DNA from: Pisolithus tinctorius
Lineage: Eukaryota; Basidiomycota; Agaricomycetes; Boletales; Pisolithaceae
Direction: 5' to 3'
Length of the DNA stretch: 64,000 nucleotides
NCBI GenBank assembly: GCA_024663395.1
Contig: JANFAH010000120.1
Location: forward strand, 29,272 to 93,271
A program made the translations under genes and the position numbers. Each line of letters starts with the position of its first letter. The first letter of the stretch is position 1. The notes under the pieces were generated by a model. The model searched no databases and was not told where the DNA came from. It saw nothing but the letters and a program-made list of their open reading frames with translations. Of this stretch, positions 21,388-35,378 are shown in pieces.

Positions 21388-21888
21388 GTGGATGACGACT
21401 GCCGCGATGCGAAGGAATTGGACTTCCAAGAGACGAAGCTAGATAATGCTAGCGGATGAGCTTTGATCGTCTGCTGCATATATGTGATTCGAATTTTGTG
21501 TCCTCAATTTGCCTGTACCATCACTACGACGTGCTAGCACAGTACCCGGCAGTCACTTTTTTTATTCCCATGGCACTTACTATCTCTATTCCTTCGTACA
21601 TAATCGCTCGAATACTACATGACTAGTACGTTCTGGTGTCATCACGAAGACATTGTGGACCACGCCTTCGTATATCGGATATCGGATCGTGGTCATCGGA
21701 AGCGTGCAGACTCGACGCTCCACCCAGGTTCCAACTGGCTCAAATCATATAGATAACCCATCACAGCAGAATTCGATGGCTTTCCTCACGCCTTGCATGA
21801 GGGTTTTCCTTGTCGTGTTCGACTCCGCAGACATCGCGTCCAGTCTATTTCTTCAAGGTTATTTCCCTCGACGTTTTTTACTGTGATT
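21388..21888 (+). other. Downstream flank shared with 28797-29370 (inverted)
   Basis: No gene is recognised. This segment is closely similar to the reverse complement of about 28797-29370, so it was duplicated with the family gene. It ends where block 2 begins. Confidence 0.6.
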
Positions 21889-23690
21889 TGTGCTTCGCAT
21901 AGAAAACACTAGGAATTCACTCGCCAGCAGCAACGTGATAGGACCTCCTAATGCTCGCACGACATCATGGGCTATATCAACTGAACTTGTCTCTCAATAA
22001 CACCAGTCCTCCTCGTTGCGACTCACTTTGCCTGCTACGACACTCCCGATCCCTTCGACTTGCTACTATGGTGATGCACATGTCATGCCTTCTGGACAGC
22101 TGTGGGGGCCCTCGAACGTACAGCGTTCAGGATTTCCTGCGCGTCGCGAGGAATATCCAAACAGCAACAAGGGTCGCTGCATGTGATCTTTATCATATTC
22201 CTTCTTGGTCATCCTGCTATCATGAATTTCTTCTTGCCCGTGTTGACATAGGTGGTAAGTGCATGCATTGAACTTATTCATCTACAATTGTGCTGAGACA
22301 CCATAGTTGATGGAGAGAAACTCATGCTCATCATCGAGCGGGCCCCAAAGAATAATGGTATACGGGTGGTGTTTTCGAACGGTGAAGTTGCAAAAGATAC
22401 GATCACCGTTGTGCGATCCCTGTACGTCGTGCTTCTCCAGCTCAGGTATATTGCAAATGATGGCTAATGCTTTCGATCTCTCTGCCTAGGGAGGACCACG
22501 AGTATTGGCAGCGGGCTGGTCAAATTCCCGTATGCAGGGGGACACTTCAATGGCACGACCATTCACCCACCTCTTGGACATTGTTTCGATTTCCGGCACC
22601 GCATCCGCAGTGTTCAAATACTACAACTGTTATGTTCGCCAATGTTATTGGTACGCTAGGGTCATTCTGGCTTCGGTGGCGAAGGTATTTCCATCTTGCT
22701 CTAAGGAGGGAACAACTTCGTTCTCGAAGAGGAGGTTTGGGATGTTTGGAAGTCACAAGTTGTCGCAGGTACAACTCCGTGTGGACCTTCATGCGATCTA
22801 CGGTCAGGTCGCATGTGCCTCTCTACCTCCTGCGCGCCTTCCGTTTATCGTCACAGCTGATTCTCTCCGGGCCATCAGCTTGGCTATAGCTGGATGCCTT
22901 GAGACATCTTTGGCACAGATAATCTAGCCTCAGCCCGCTGCTGGCGTCGTCAATGGCTGCTGTGACCGAACGCTAGGACGTGAGCCCAACACCGCTGGTG
23001 GATGGACCTGAAGGCTGTAACGGTGGGATGAATATCCTAAAAGCAAAAATTGGTAATGTCAAAGGTAAAATAGTCTTCTCAGGTCTTGTTTTAGCACTCC
23101 TCGTACACGGCTTTTGGGTCTTTTCCCACAAGTATATCACTTGCGTAGTGACTCTGACTTCTGTACAGTGTATTCTGGATAACCACGGCAGTTTGTACTG
23201 TTTTCGAATGAAGCGCATTGAAGTAGGGCCTAATGGGTAAAACGGACAAGGTCGGAAAGACTTGGGAGCGACGTCATTTCTGTGGATCAGGTGTTGGACT
23301 TCTCCCTGACACGGCCTATGGATACCCCCGACATTTACTTTCTCGAGCCCTCAGAGCTTCACTGGACAACATTTCACTGACTGTTAGGTCAGGTGCCGCT
23401 CGGATGTTCAAGCACCAGCAAGTCATTTCTCCTTTCGATCACGTCAATCAACGGTATTTAGGACCAGTGGGTACACAGCTATGAGTTAGAAATTATAGAC
23501 AATGCAATAAGGAGCAGCTAGGTGACAGAATCTACGCAATAACAAGTGATGTGACCTCGCTTTCCACGATACTTCCTGTATCTATCAGGCGAGCAAAGAT
23601 AAGACAATACGACCCGATCCGCTTATACTCGTCATGCGGAAACTTCGTCAACAGAAGCGCATGGAATAGTTGCCGCAGCTATGCAAGCTT
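21889..23690 (+). repeat. Segmental duplication block 2, left part
   Basis: The counterpart of 15761-17560. It runs directly on into the BUD32 part without the roughly 1.7-kb HET-bearing segment found in block 1. Confidence 0.85.
22068..22927 (+). pseudogene. QCYWYA-family gene, frameshifted copy
   Basis: Nearly identical to the intact gene at 15936-16879, with the same exon positions and splice sites. In exon 3 one C of a CACCCCACC run is lost (near 22570), shifting the frame between the GTLQWHDHSP part and the LLDIVSISGTASAVFKYY part. The motif QCYWYARVILASVAKVFPSC remains readable in the shifted frame. Confidence 0.75.
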
Positions 23691-23691
23691 G

Positions 23692-25010
<1,319 letters not shown>

Positions 25011-26849
25011 CGTTCTCACCAGCAGTATTTTCGGAGCCTTTTTTCTGTCGCACGGAAATCTTCAAGGCATGCGCAATATGTACTTGTATGTGTAACTCAC
25101 ACTGCCGCCGCCGGGCGACGAGAGTGGGTCTGAGTCAGTGATAATGAGTGTTGGACGTGGTTAGGCTTGGAGTCAACTGATTTGGCAAGTCCTCGTTTCG
25201 CGTTTCGCGTTTTGCACGAATCCAGCCAGCGCATGAAGTCTGATTAGGTGGAGAGCGACCGTGACATCAAGATAGCTGTTTGATTTCTACGGTACGCTGT
25301 GTCACGCTCAGTTCTCTGATGGTATGTATAAGTGCTCTGACAAGCTATACGTCAAATATCATGCAAGTTGAGTGTGACTTGCTACACCCTCGCGAGTCGT
25401 CGCAACTCATGCTTACCCTCGTCGTTCCTTATAATTCTTTCATCATACACAAAACTATCCACCACACACACCCCTGCTCTCGTCAGACGTGCGTGGGCTT
25501 GACCCTCCGACCAACCTACTCAAACCACGACCCCTCAGCGTTCCGGACAGAACCGCACACCCATTGTTCATGTGGTGATCTTTCGCGTTCCTCTGAAATT
25601 ACCCCCATCCATATCTCCCAAGTGGGTCCAGTTTCCTCCCACTGCATCACAGTCCCGTTCGATCGTGTCACTGATCAGTATGCATGTCTCACGCCGATGT
25701 CATCTCCATCCGGCCGATCTCCTGATCTGCATCTGTCGATTGATCAATGTAAATGGGAGTTTCTTCTAAACCGATCTCAGTCCCAATACAACGATGTTTA
25801 CTTGGTAGGTGGATGACTCGATTCGATCTGTGTACTCCGAGGTGTTCGGCATTGTGTCTCCCGGACCTTGAATCTATGGATGTGATGGAATAGGTAAGAC
25901 GTCCGTCGATTCAAAGGCAGGACCCAAAACCTCCAGCGAACTGGCCACTGATAGCTTCTGATAAAGCTGACATGCCAAACTTGCTGCAAAATTTCAAGAA
26001 CCCGAGATATGTGATAGTGGTTGGTTTTGGTTTCTGACCTTCGCTACTTGATACAATACACCTAAGTTCAACACAAGGCGAATGGTGAGACACACTACCC
26101 AACCGCACCTCCGGTCTACACCGACCTATTTTGACTGCCTTGCAGTACTGTTGAAGGCCTCACGTGCTCGAAACCATCTTTTCGGCGTCTGGTTGACCAA
26201 AATGATTCGGTATCAAATACAAACATAGCAACGCTCTATGACGCCATGCACTGAACTGACCGCTACTCCCGCGATCTCGTTCATCGGACGCACGCGGACT
26301 TGAACAGAGCTGTGCAGTATGGAGGAAAGAAAGGAATTGCATACCTTTTGATTGATGCGCGACATAAATTTGGCAAGCAGGTCATAGCATGCAATGAAAA
26401 TGCAAGCGTGGGGAAATGAGTGGTTGGTGAAAAAAACAAGCTGGCGCCGTTTGCAGGTCTAAAGAGCCCGACGCGTAGGAATCAAAATCGGTTTGAGACG
26501 GATCACGACTTTCTCTGGTGGAGGTTGAGAGAGAAGTAAGAGATGTGGACGGCTCACAATGTTTACCGGAATCCCTCCTCCACAGCGTCAGTGTCTTGGA
26601 TATCCATGCGTGGCATGCGTTGCACCTGTACACCTGTATCATGATTGTACATTGCATTTGTTCACTCTTTACCTACAAATTTACCTTCCGTCGCGGCCTG
26701 ACCCTTTGATTCCCTGCACAAAGCACCGTCCGACATGGCCACACTCGCAAGGGTCGAACGCCCATAAAAATCGAGGTCACTTTAAAAACTGGAATGGAGT
26801 AAGGGATAGTAGGTGTAAACCGACTTCGACCTATTTGGATTTGGTCTGA

Positions 26850-27323
26850 CACAACAGATTTTGGAGAATTAAGGACAGAATTTAATGTAGTAGAAAATGT
26901 AAAGACTGCACTTGAAAATTAATTTGACAATTCTTCAATGGCAACACTTCAAGTTTTTGTGAATGGCTCAATGTTTGCCAATATTTCAAGTTTTGCCTTC
27001 GAAAAATTGTCAAATTAATTCTCAAGTGCAGTCTTTACATTTTGTACTACATTAAAACCTATGCTTAACTCTCCAAAATCTGTTCACACATGGATTTTTG
27101 CAAGTTAGGGACAGGTTTTAATGTAGTACAAAATGTAAAGATTGCACTTGAAAATTAATTTGACAATTCTTCAAAGGCAAAACTTAAAGTGTTTGCAAAT
27201 GCCTCAATGTTTGCCAATACCTCAAGTTTTGCCTTCAAAAAATTGGTAAATCAATTTTCAAGTGCAGTCTTTACATTTTGTACTACATTAAAACCTGTCC
27301 TTAACTCTCCAAAATCTGTTGTG
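26850..27323. mobile_element. Dimeric fold-back MITE
   Basis: A 474-bp non-coding element. The outer ends are inverted repeats (CACAACAGATTTTGGAGA, with AAGGACAG after it) and TGA is duplicated on both sides (26847-26849 and 27324-27326). Inside lie two consecutive palindromic units of about 230 bp, each with arms reading TTTAATGTAGTA, AAATGTAAAGA and TGCACTTGAAAATTAA against their complements. The central junction (about 27075-27110) carries degenerate copies of the termini. The CAC ends with a 3-bp duplication hint at a CACTA or Harbinger-like source, which is inference. Confidence 0.85.
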
Positions 27324-27326
27324 TGA

Positions 27327-28725
27327 GACGTCGTATCACGTTTTCCCATTACCTATGAACTTCCAACTAAGGCAAAGGTTTGTTGAATTACTCTTGCAGC
27401 CGGAACTTCCTAGCTAAGCTTGTCGGCGAAAACTGCACATTGGTAGCAGCTTCTTTGACCGAGGTCCGCAACTTGTCTAACGTACCCAACACCTTGTGGT
27501 TGCGCAAATCATGCAGAACGACCGACAGCCAAAGTGCCCCACTTGGACCTGTACAATCATGGATATGAATGCGAATGTTGACCCCCTCGGATCACTTCAC
27601 AGGTTCTTGGTATATGCCCGTCCCTATATAGAACATAGTGTCATTTATCGATCCAGCTGCCTGTAAGGACTCCCACTTCTATTGCCTGCCTTCAGTTGGG
27701 TTGTCGTCCGAGTCCTAAAAACGGCATTCGTGTGCTCGGCTAAGATTGGAGAACAAGAGGGGAGAAGTGTACAGCAGACTGGAGACCAGAGACGGCAAAC
27801 ACGAGCACGAAAACCAAATTGGGTGTATGTGCAATTGCTGGAGGGGAAACTCATACTGGATTGTCAAGAGCTAAATCTGCGAGCTTCCGTTCGCAGGGAT
27901 AGGCCTTTCCAGTGTACCACAACTCAATCACGACGCATCTAGTGTAAGTTAGACGCAATATTTGGCACGAGTACTCATTGTGCTCACTGCTTGATCAATC
28001 AATCAATCAAATTCAAATCCGAGGCTTACCTACTAATCCCGGCAACAGTCTCGAAGAAAGGTAGATCCGAGATGAATGACCCGGCCTTAAAACTTCCTGT
28101 ATACATTGGGCTTTAAATTCAGATGTCACTGACGGGGCGGAGACGAGTCGCCTCTAGACAGGAACTTGATACTTGAAGGTACAGCGTAGGCGGACACACC
28201 TGGTCGTTCGGTTCCGCAAGTACATGGAGATACCACAACGAGAGACCAGTGGGGACACCCTATCAGTACTGAACGAATGGATGTCGACGAACAGAGAGTT
28301 GCAGAATAACGAGGCGAGAATTGTGGACGTCCTATTAAAAACGACACAGAAGCGTCAGTTAAACGTTAGTGGCAAACGACCGAATCAATATATCAAGATC
28401 TGAGTCGGTTAACTCACAACTAGTTGGGGTTTTCGACTTGGAAATGTAGAAACGCTATGTCGACCTTCTGCCCGCATCGACAGTATCGAGGTCTGTAGGG
28501 ATCCAAAACAAACCATCAAGGAACCCAAGTAGGGCAATACACTCGTCGTCTATCGAATCCCGAACATGATTTTTCTTGAATCTGACTAACATCGCAATCA
28601 AGAATTCCATTCGGAGTGGTGGTGCCGGTGTTCCTCGTGGTGGGTATGGTTATTTCAAGCGATGGGGACGCTGGCGAGGGAATGGTAAACGCGCAAGTAA
28701 GCAGACGAGGGATTGTGTGGGAAAT
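27327..28725. other. Stretch with no recognised gene
   Basis: Several short ORFs on both strands, none recognisable or supported by a second copy in this window. Confidence 0.4.
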
Positions 28726-28812
28726 GAAGACGTGGAGAGATGTATGAGAGGGAATGCAGTGGAAGACGTGGAGAGATGTATGAGAGGGAACGCAGTGGAA
28801 GACGTCGAGGGA
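28726..28812. repeat. 36-bp tandem repeat, about 2.4 copies
   Basis: The unit GAAGACGTGGAGAGATGTAT with GAGAGGGAATGCAGTG occurs at 28726-28761 and 28762-28797, with a partial third copy. It lies at the left edge of the inverted duplication and preserves frame (12 codons), but I cannot assign it to a gene. Confidence 0.85.
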
Positions 28813-30303
28813 GATGACCTTGAAGAAATAGACTGGAAGCAATGCCCGCGAAGTCGAACACAAAGGCAGTGCAGACCCTCATACAAGTCTTATGCATGAA
28901 GAAAGCCATTGAATTCTGCTGTGATGGATTATCTATACGGTTTGAGCAAGTTGGAACCTGGGCGGAGCGTCGAGTCTGCATGACAGACTGCACGCTTCCG
29001 ATGACCATGATCCGATATCCGATATGCGAAGGTGTGGCCCACAATGTCATTGTGATGACACCAGAACGGAGTAGTCATGTAGTATTCGAGCGATTATGTA
29101 CAAAGGAATAGAGATAGTAAGTGCCATGGGAATTAAAAAAACTATGACTGCTAGGTACTGTGCTAGCACGTCATAATGATGGTATAGGCAAATTGGGGAC
29201 ACAAAATTCAACTCACATATATACATCAGATGATCAAAGATCATCCGCTAGCATCATCTAGCTTCGTCTCTTGGAAGTGCAATTCCTTCACATCATGGCA
29301 GTCGTCATCCACCTAATGGGACTCCATATACATGCTGGATCCGAGTATTCATCTGGCGAACTGGTCATCATGTCAGTTTACAATGACAACCGCTAGTTCA
29401 GGCAATGCTGAATGGGGCAGAGACCTCTGGAAATTGGCTATAAACACAGAGAGGCCATGGAGAATGTCTGGTGTAACAGAGGCAGAAGCACATCGTCCGG
29501 CCCCCATGGTAGAGATCACAGGAGGTAGGTGGCCAGCAGGTGGGTGTAAATCACGACAGTAGTTAGTGTGAAGATCTATGAGAAGTTGGACTTGTGATGG
29601 CTTGTAGCTCCCGAACATTGAGAGCCATCCTCCTGAAAATGATGTAGTCCCTTCCCAGGAGCAAGATGGGAATGCTTTCGCCATTGCCACTAGGGTGATC
29701 CTGGCATAACAATAGCATTGCTGAACGTAGAGATTGTAGTGTTTAAAAGTGGTGGATGCGGCGCTTGCAAAGAAAGCAATATCAAAGAGAAGGAGTGGAG
29801 AGCAGTCTCATCGAAGTGTACCCTTCAGTACAGGATCTTGACCGGCTCTTTGCCAGTACTCATGGTGCTCCCTTCGTAGGGATATTAGAAATGTCAGTCA
29901 CTGAAGCAGGTCATTAGAGTTGGATATACCTGGCTCGCATGACTGTGATAGTGTCCCTTGCGACTCCACCATTTGAGGATATCACTTGCATACTATTGTT
30001 ACTCAGGCTGTGCTCAATGGTGAACAGGAGCCTCTCTCCTGTCAACACAGCATCTGCACATGACCACGCTCGAGTAGTCAATGTACTTATGACCAACATG
30101 AATGTGAACCAGAAGAAATTTGTGATACCAAGAAGACCAGGAAGGAATGTAATACAGATCACATGCATTGACCATTGCCGCTGGTTGAGTTCTTGCAGTG
30201 CGTAGGAAATCTTGAACGCCATACTGTCTCGAGCTCTCGAGCTTGTGAAGGAGCAAAGTGGTAGTGGCATGTGCCATTGATAGAGTGGGTTGCAATGACT
30301 GGG
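28797..30303 (-). repeat. Inverted duplicate of 20603-21880
   Basis: The minus strand here matches the plus strand of about 20640-21880 in order: family gene, then its downstream flank. It still contains the exon 2 region that the other copy has lost. Its right edge holds the sequence GAGTGGGTTGCAATGACTGG that also forms the loop of the fold-back at 20603-20686. Confidence 0.8.
29373..30277 (-). pseudogene. QCYWYA-family gene, inverted diverged copy
   Basis: The most diverged member. Exon 1 starts at the ATG 30275-30277 (MAHATTTLLLHKLE, YGVQDFLRTART, CDLYYIPSWSSWYHKFLLV), exon 2 reads GERLLFTIEHSLSNNSMQVI and NGGVARDTITVMRA, and exon 3 reads YYCYAR-type text (YVQQCYCYARITLVAMAKAF, WEGTTSFSGG) and ends at 29373. 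A TGA stands where the intact copy has WRD (TLQWRD versus TLR-stop-D). The His and Cys of the family motif are kept. The 245-residue ORF overlapping this gene mixes coding and intron sequence. Confidence 0.65.
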
Positions 30304-30726
30304 GCTGTCATTGGGAGGAGATTCAGGGGACACTGTCGCACTAGTTATGTAGGATGAAGCAGAAAATGTATAACACGAAAATGAGGACTTGCCTAATTTG
30401 TCATTGTTTACATGCTGACAAATCATCTGGATGATCATGTGGTTTATTATGTAAGCATTTTTTCCCATCCTCCATGCCCACAATCCCATCAAAAGGTCAC
30501 ATTTCATGATTTCACCAGTCAGGGACAAAAGCGTTGCAATGCACTTTTTGGAAAGAATAGGGTGTATCTCAGCATGTATTGCTTTGTTTTGACTGAACCT
30601 TAGTGCTCTGGAAAGCTTAGAGTCATCCCTTTCCAATGGTATAGGTATCATGATTATCTGTGCAGAATAGCACGAGCTACATCAGCAACAATTCACACCT
30701 CACAAACATTGCAACGCTTTTGTCCC
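30304..30726. other. Junction between the inverted duplicate and the truncated KDZ gene
   Basis: No gene is assigned. The KDZ transposase frame ends at about 30727 and its C-terminal half is absent from the window, so a deletion or rearrangement breakpoint lies in or near this segment. Confidence 0.5.
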
Positions 30727-32244
30727 TCACTGTACCTCTGCGATATGTGGAGTGGCCTTCAAATAGTCTGCATAGTTTGGATTGGTCACCATATAACCTA
30801 GTCCGTCCATCAACCACACTTGATCTTCGGATTTCCGCTCATGCATGTGTTCCGCTTTAAAGTTTCCGTCCATTACTACTGTGCGTGTGAACCACCAGCT
30901 GGAGAAGGTCAGCATATGAGGATTGCAGTATTGGAGCAGCTTACTGGTCCAAATCCTCATTGGTATCAACATTTATTCCAGGCTGGGGGCATGCTGCGCA
31001 AAATAATGCCAGTCTGCCTTTCTCTGCTGACCTGGTTGTCCCGCAGAATCCATTCCATTTAAGTAGCTTGAGGTATCTCCATTTCCGTGCAACCCATAGA
31101 AGCTCACGGTATCTATCCTGATTGACCCTTCAGATATTCCAACACTTGGAACCAAAATACCAAATCTTACTGGAACTAGGTGTGGAAACACACTGGATGT
31201 GATCCAATGCAACTTGCTGTAATAGTTCATACTGGACATTCCACATTCCAGGTTGTCCCTCAGGAAGTCATCCAGAACCGCGAATGTGAATGCGGTGCTT
31301 GGCTTCTCGAACGTTGAGGGAAATAGTTTGGCTCTGAGTAACTGTATGTATTGGGCTTCTGCAGTCTCGCATTCACACCAATTCACTACAATGAAATGAA
31401 CACCTGTGACATCCACAACAGTGAGATATCTTGACCATGCTGGAGGACAGAGGTGCTTTGGGTTTTCTTCAATATCTTCCACATCTTCCCACTCTTGATC
31501 ATCCATGGGCAGAGGTTCACCTGCTGCTTGCTGGGCTTGTGCGATCGCATGGGGACAGGGTGCTCCACCATGTCCCAGGTGCAACCGAACACCAGTCTGT
31601 GGGTCTTGATGTGAATGTAATTCTGGGCAACCAGCTGATCTCTCACCATATGGAGGGCGGATTCCTTGTAGAAGTCCCCTGTCCACTGTTGGATCCTGTG
31701 GAAAGGCAGACTCTCATGACTCTTCCGGCAACATTCTGTGCAGAATAGGGGCTGATGCAAGCAATCTGGACATCTGTACACCCCGTTGTTGCCACACCAG
31801 GTGCAGTTCCTTGGCTCTGGGGAGGCTTCCAGCTCCAGGAGTATCTTCAAGAACTCCCCCTTCCATGGAACCCATTCGTGGATGTAATCGTTCTGCGTCT
31901 GACACACCATGTGAAGTCCGCTTTTGGGTTGGCGAACTGCTGCATACCTTTTTCCGCGGTAACATCAGCTGCTGGACCGGTGGGCTCATGCTTTCATGTC
32001 CGTCAAAGGCTGAATCCGCCCATGCATCAAAGTACTTGTGGGAGCGAGACCTTGAATGCTTGGATGGCGAGGATCGGGGAGAATGGACAGGGGTTGCTGG
32101 ATCTGGCTGTTTGATCGCGACTTCTACCAATTGCGATCTATATCTACCTCCAGTTCTCTGAGTCTTGACTTCCAGCTGCTTCACCCGATGGCCCGGGGTA
32201 GGACCAATCATTCTCATGCCCTTTTGAGTACTTCCCTTGGCCAT
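30727..32244 (-). pseudogene. KDZ transposase, N-terminal part, truncated
   Basis: KDZ (Kyakuja-Dileera-Zisupton) transposases are DDE-type enzymes of fungal DNA transposons. The start is the ATG at 32244, followed by a basic Ser/Pro-rich leader. Next come the CxC2-like cysteine cluster (CTWCGNNGVYRCPDCL then FCTECCRKSH, near 31740-31810), LPFHRIQQWTG, an intron, LHLGHGGAPCPHA, then VDVTGVHFIVVNWCEC, LLRAKLFPSTFEKPSTAFTF and LDDF. After another intron VVMDGNFKAEHMHERK supplies the first catalytic Asp. The reading ends at ATPHIAEVQ, and the rest of the catalytic domain is missing. There may be a frame change near 31900, between the leader and the cysteine cluster. Confidence 0.85.
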
Positions 32245-32843
32245 CTGGAGGTTGCTGATTTGACAGTATGAGGTCAGTTGTTAGAAACACTACCGCTAGT
32301 GCAAGTCGCTTTATCATTTAGCTCTATTGATGTCGGTACCTTAACACATGTCAGGGCATAAATACAAACACAACTACACTGGCCTTGTGCAATGCATGGC
32401 GCTGCCTTCTTATTACCGCTCAATCCCTGCCCGCACATTCCCTTCCTGCTGCAACATTACCTGGGTGCTTTGCCTGGATTATGATGGTGAATTTGGATGC
32501 TATATTAGCTGATGTAGGTGAAACGAGATGTTCAGTATCAATATAAGTATGGATATGATTGGGCCAGCCAACTGACAGCCGGATGCAAACCGGGAGCTAA
32601 TCCGCCTTTGGGCGGGATCCTGTCAAAGAGATCAGCCCGATTGGATATTTTGGTCGCTTCACGGAGCTCCCGTCAAAGATATCAGCCTGATTGGATATTT
32701 CGGTTGCTTCATGGAGGTCCAAACGAATTCCTTGGCATGACCGTACTAGTACTGAAATGCATTGAGACCAAACAAGGGCACGAAAAAACTTAGCAGCCAA
32801 CCATCTATTATACACCATTATACATCATACCACATCATACTCC
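32245..32843. promoter_or_regulatory. Divergent intergenic region with a 50-bp direct repeat
   Basis: This separates the KDZ gene (-) from the next gene (+) and so should carry both promoters. It contains two adjacent imperfect 50-bp units, 32621-32670 and 32671-32720, each with GTCAAAGA, ATCAGCC and GATTGGATATTT. No protein is encoded. Confidence 0.6.
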
Positions 32844-35378
32844 ATGGAGTCCCAGTATGAATCAGACACCTGGGATCAGACAGAAAGAGATGATGCTGAT
32901 GGTGAGCAAGATATAGAACCATCAGATGTGGGGGAAAGGGAGGAAGAAACATTTGAAGTGGAAGAGTTGGAGATCCTTGGGTGCTGACGCCAGGAATGGA
33001 GGCAAGCAGGGAAGAAGAAGAAGCCTGCAGTTCTGCTATCTATATGGGAGGAGATGCAGGGATTGGACAGGAACAAAGAGTTGAGAGGGAGCAAAGTCCA
33101 GACCAAGTGCAAGGTATGCTCTAAAAGTTCTGATTCAGATGCTCACAATTCAAAGCACCCTTGTAGCTAATACAAGATTGGTTGAAAAAGCCCCTCCGTT
33201 CAAAGAAGCCCCGAATTACCCTTAGATCCAGTTACAAATACTCTGTGCAGGCAGTGGTCCGCAAATTGTACCAAGAGCAAATACAGGAGAAGCTTGCAAA
33301 AATGAAAGTAGAAGAAGGCGATACCCATGGAAGCAAGCAGATCCAACAGTATCAGAATGCATTGACAGCTTTTATTCAGGACGACCTGATGGAGGAACAA
33401 TTGGCTGCAGCTGAAGATATAGCGGAAAGGTGGAATGGGCGGGAAGGCCCTGTGCCAGAGACAAAAGCAAGGTGCAATTTTATGAGGTCAACTTCCCAGT
33501 CTTCAATTTATCCTGGTTCCCAGGAATGCAGCCAAGTATGGGTACAAGTATGTCCGAAACTTTGCGATGGAGATGTGGAGATATTGCGGAATGTGCATAG
33601 TGTGTATGGCTGGGTGGAAAAATGAGGAGGGAACTATACAGGCATGCACATGAGTCCACCATATTCTCCTCTAGGCCTAGGTAAGACTCATGCAATGACA
33701 GTATGGACTTCAATAACGAAATCGTGGATGGGATCCCCTTCAATGATGTCCGCACACTGGAAGGAAGCTGGTGAGAGTACCTTGGGGAAACATTTGAGGA
33801 ACCAGGAACACTGCCCGAGCATGATGGCAAGTCAAGTCCCGAACGTGCTCGGAAAAAGACAGCGGCCAAAGCAACAAGGACGGGCAAGGTTGACTCCGTG
33901 AAATTGGTGAAAAATGCCGATGGAGAGATTTGGATAGGAGAAATCGCGGGCCTTAGCTGGGACCAACTACAAAAAATGGTTCGCGGATTTATGACTGCTC
34001 ACTACCGTGAGTGGCCAGAGTATTTAGTCTCCTCAATCTCTGACGAGTGCTATCAGGATTAGCATGTGGAAATCCCTCATCAGCAGTGCCGTTCAAGAAT
34101 TTCAGTCATCATCAAGCAGAAATGATAGCAGCCCGCCATCTTCCTGAAGGATTTACCTTCGACCGTGACCCAAGTCACATGTGGACGACAACAGCTACCC
34201 AGCTGCTGTCCTTTTGGCGCAAGCGACAGGAAACCCATCCAAATGATGTGTTTGGATTTCAGAAATGGATCGATCGATCTGGCGAGCTGCAGCCACCAGT
34301 GGATAGAACTTTGGTACCCCTCCAGGTTGTGAGGCAGCGGAAATACCAAAAGACACCTGCCCCCAAATACAAAAAGAATCCTGGATGGAAAAATGTCAAG
34401 GGCAAGGGTAAAGCGCAGGAAGAGGGAGTGGCGGATGATAGCGTGGATGATAGTGTGGATGATAGCCCAGATGACAGCCTGGATGACAGTTTGGATGATC
34501 ACGGCGAGGCTGAGGGGAGCGATGTTGGAACAGATGATCCCTCCACTAAAAAGGTGTGCCATGTGTGATTTTCATGCATGACAGATCAGCACTAATGTGA
34601 TTCCGGTCTTCAGGTATCTGGCGGGAGGCAAAACCGTGCCAAGACACCATTCCCTTCTCATTCCCGCTCAAATCCCCCACCAGCTGAGCTCTCTGCACCT
34701 CCAGCCCATGCAAACACCCTGGTGCATCATCCACGAAATAAAGCGCTAACTGACGATAATGGGAGGGAAAGCAACGGCCATGATTCCGATGATGAAGCTG
34801 ATGAAGACACTTATTTGCCCACCCTATCCAATTCAAAGAAATCGGCAACATCCCTGAATAGTGAGCTTCCCGCTGTAATTTGTATTTGCAGCAAACCCTG
34901 ATCTGCACTCAGGGAGTGAGTACACAACTGAACTACAGGACCACTCAGAATACACAGATGCAGATGGATTGGAGAGCATTCCTTTCACTGACCTCCCAAC
35001 TGAGGAGGGGTCAACGAGCAGAAACAAAGGTGGAAAGCTGAAATCCGCCCTGAAGCGCACGCACAAGGCAAGTTCGGCCATGTTGAATCAGTTGTCATAG
35101 CTAACAAGTTTGCGCTGTGTGTTAAGTAGGCTCTGTCAGAATCGAGTGAGCCAGACATGAATCAACGTTGACCTGGGGCCAAATACTCGTCCAAGTCCAA
35201 CAATAATGGATCTGTGACCTCCAATGCAGCATCCGCGAATGTGAAACAGGGCGTCCCTGGGAGCACCTGGAAGTCACCTCGTGTCAGAAAGGCCCCTGCA
35301 AGGCCAGATGCAGATGTTCCATCTCCTGATGCAAAGAGATCACACAAGCAAACAGGCAGCAATCAGAAGCGGAAGTAG
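32844..35378 (+). pseudogene. KDZ-block protein 1, multi-exon, function unknown
   Basis: Starts at the ATG at 32844 (MESQYESDTWDQTERDDADG) and ends at the TAG at 35376-35378. Exons are joined by short GT-AG introns. Visible segments are WLKKPLRSKK, KYGYKYVRNFAMEMWRYCGM, MDFNNEIVDGIPF, SVKLVKNADGEIWIGEIAGL with WDQLQKMVRGFMTAHY, VPFKNFSHHQAEMIAARHLP, then a low-complexity acidic run of DDS(V/P/L) repeats near 34430-34500 and a basic Ser-rich tail. It looks like a family common in Agaricomycetes near KDZ-type elements, but I know no function. In-frame TGA codons at about 32984 and 35173 suggest it is decaying. The first fits CGA to TGA. Confidence 0.6.

Noticed and set aside
25280..25816. A 178-residue plus-strand gene
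   Set aside because: Composition looks non-coding, there is no recognisable motif, no splice-consistent extension and no second copy to test it.
29914..30651. A single 245-residue membrane-like protein on the minus strand
   Set aside because: The ORF runs through what the other copies show to be introns and changes away from the conserved frame. The three-exon family model explains the region better.
33200..33400. Minus-strand ORF inside KDZ-block protein 1
   Set aside because: A shadow of the lysine/glutamine-rich helical exon on the plus strand.
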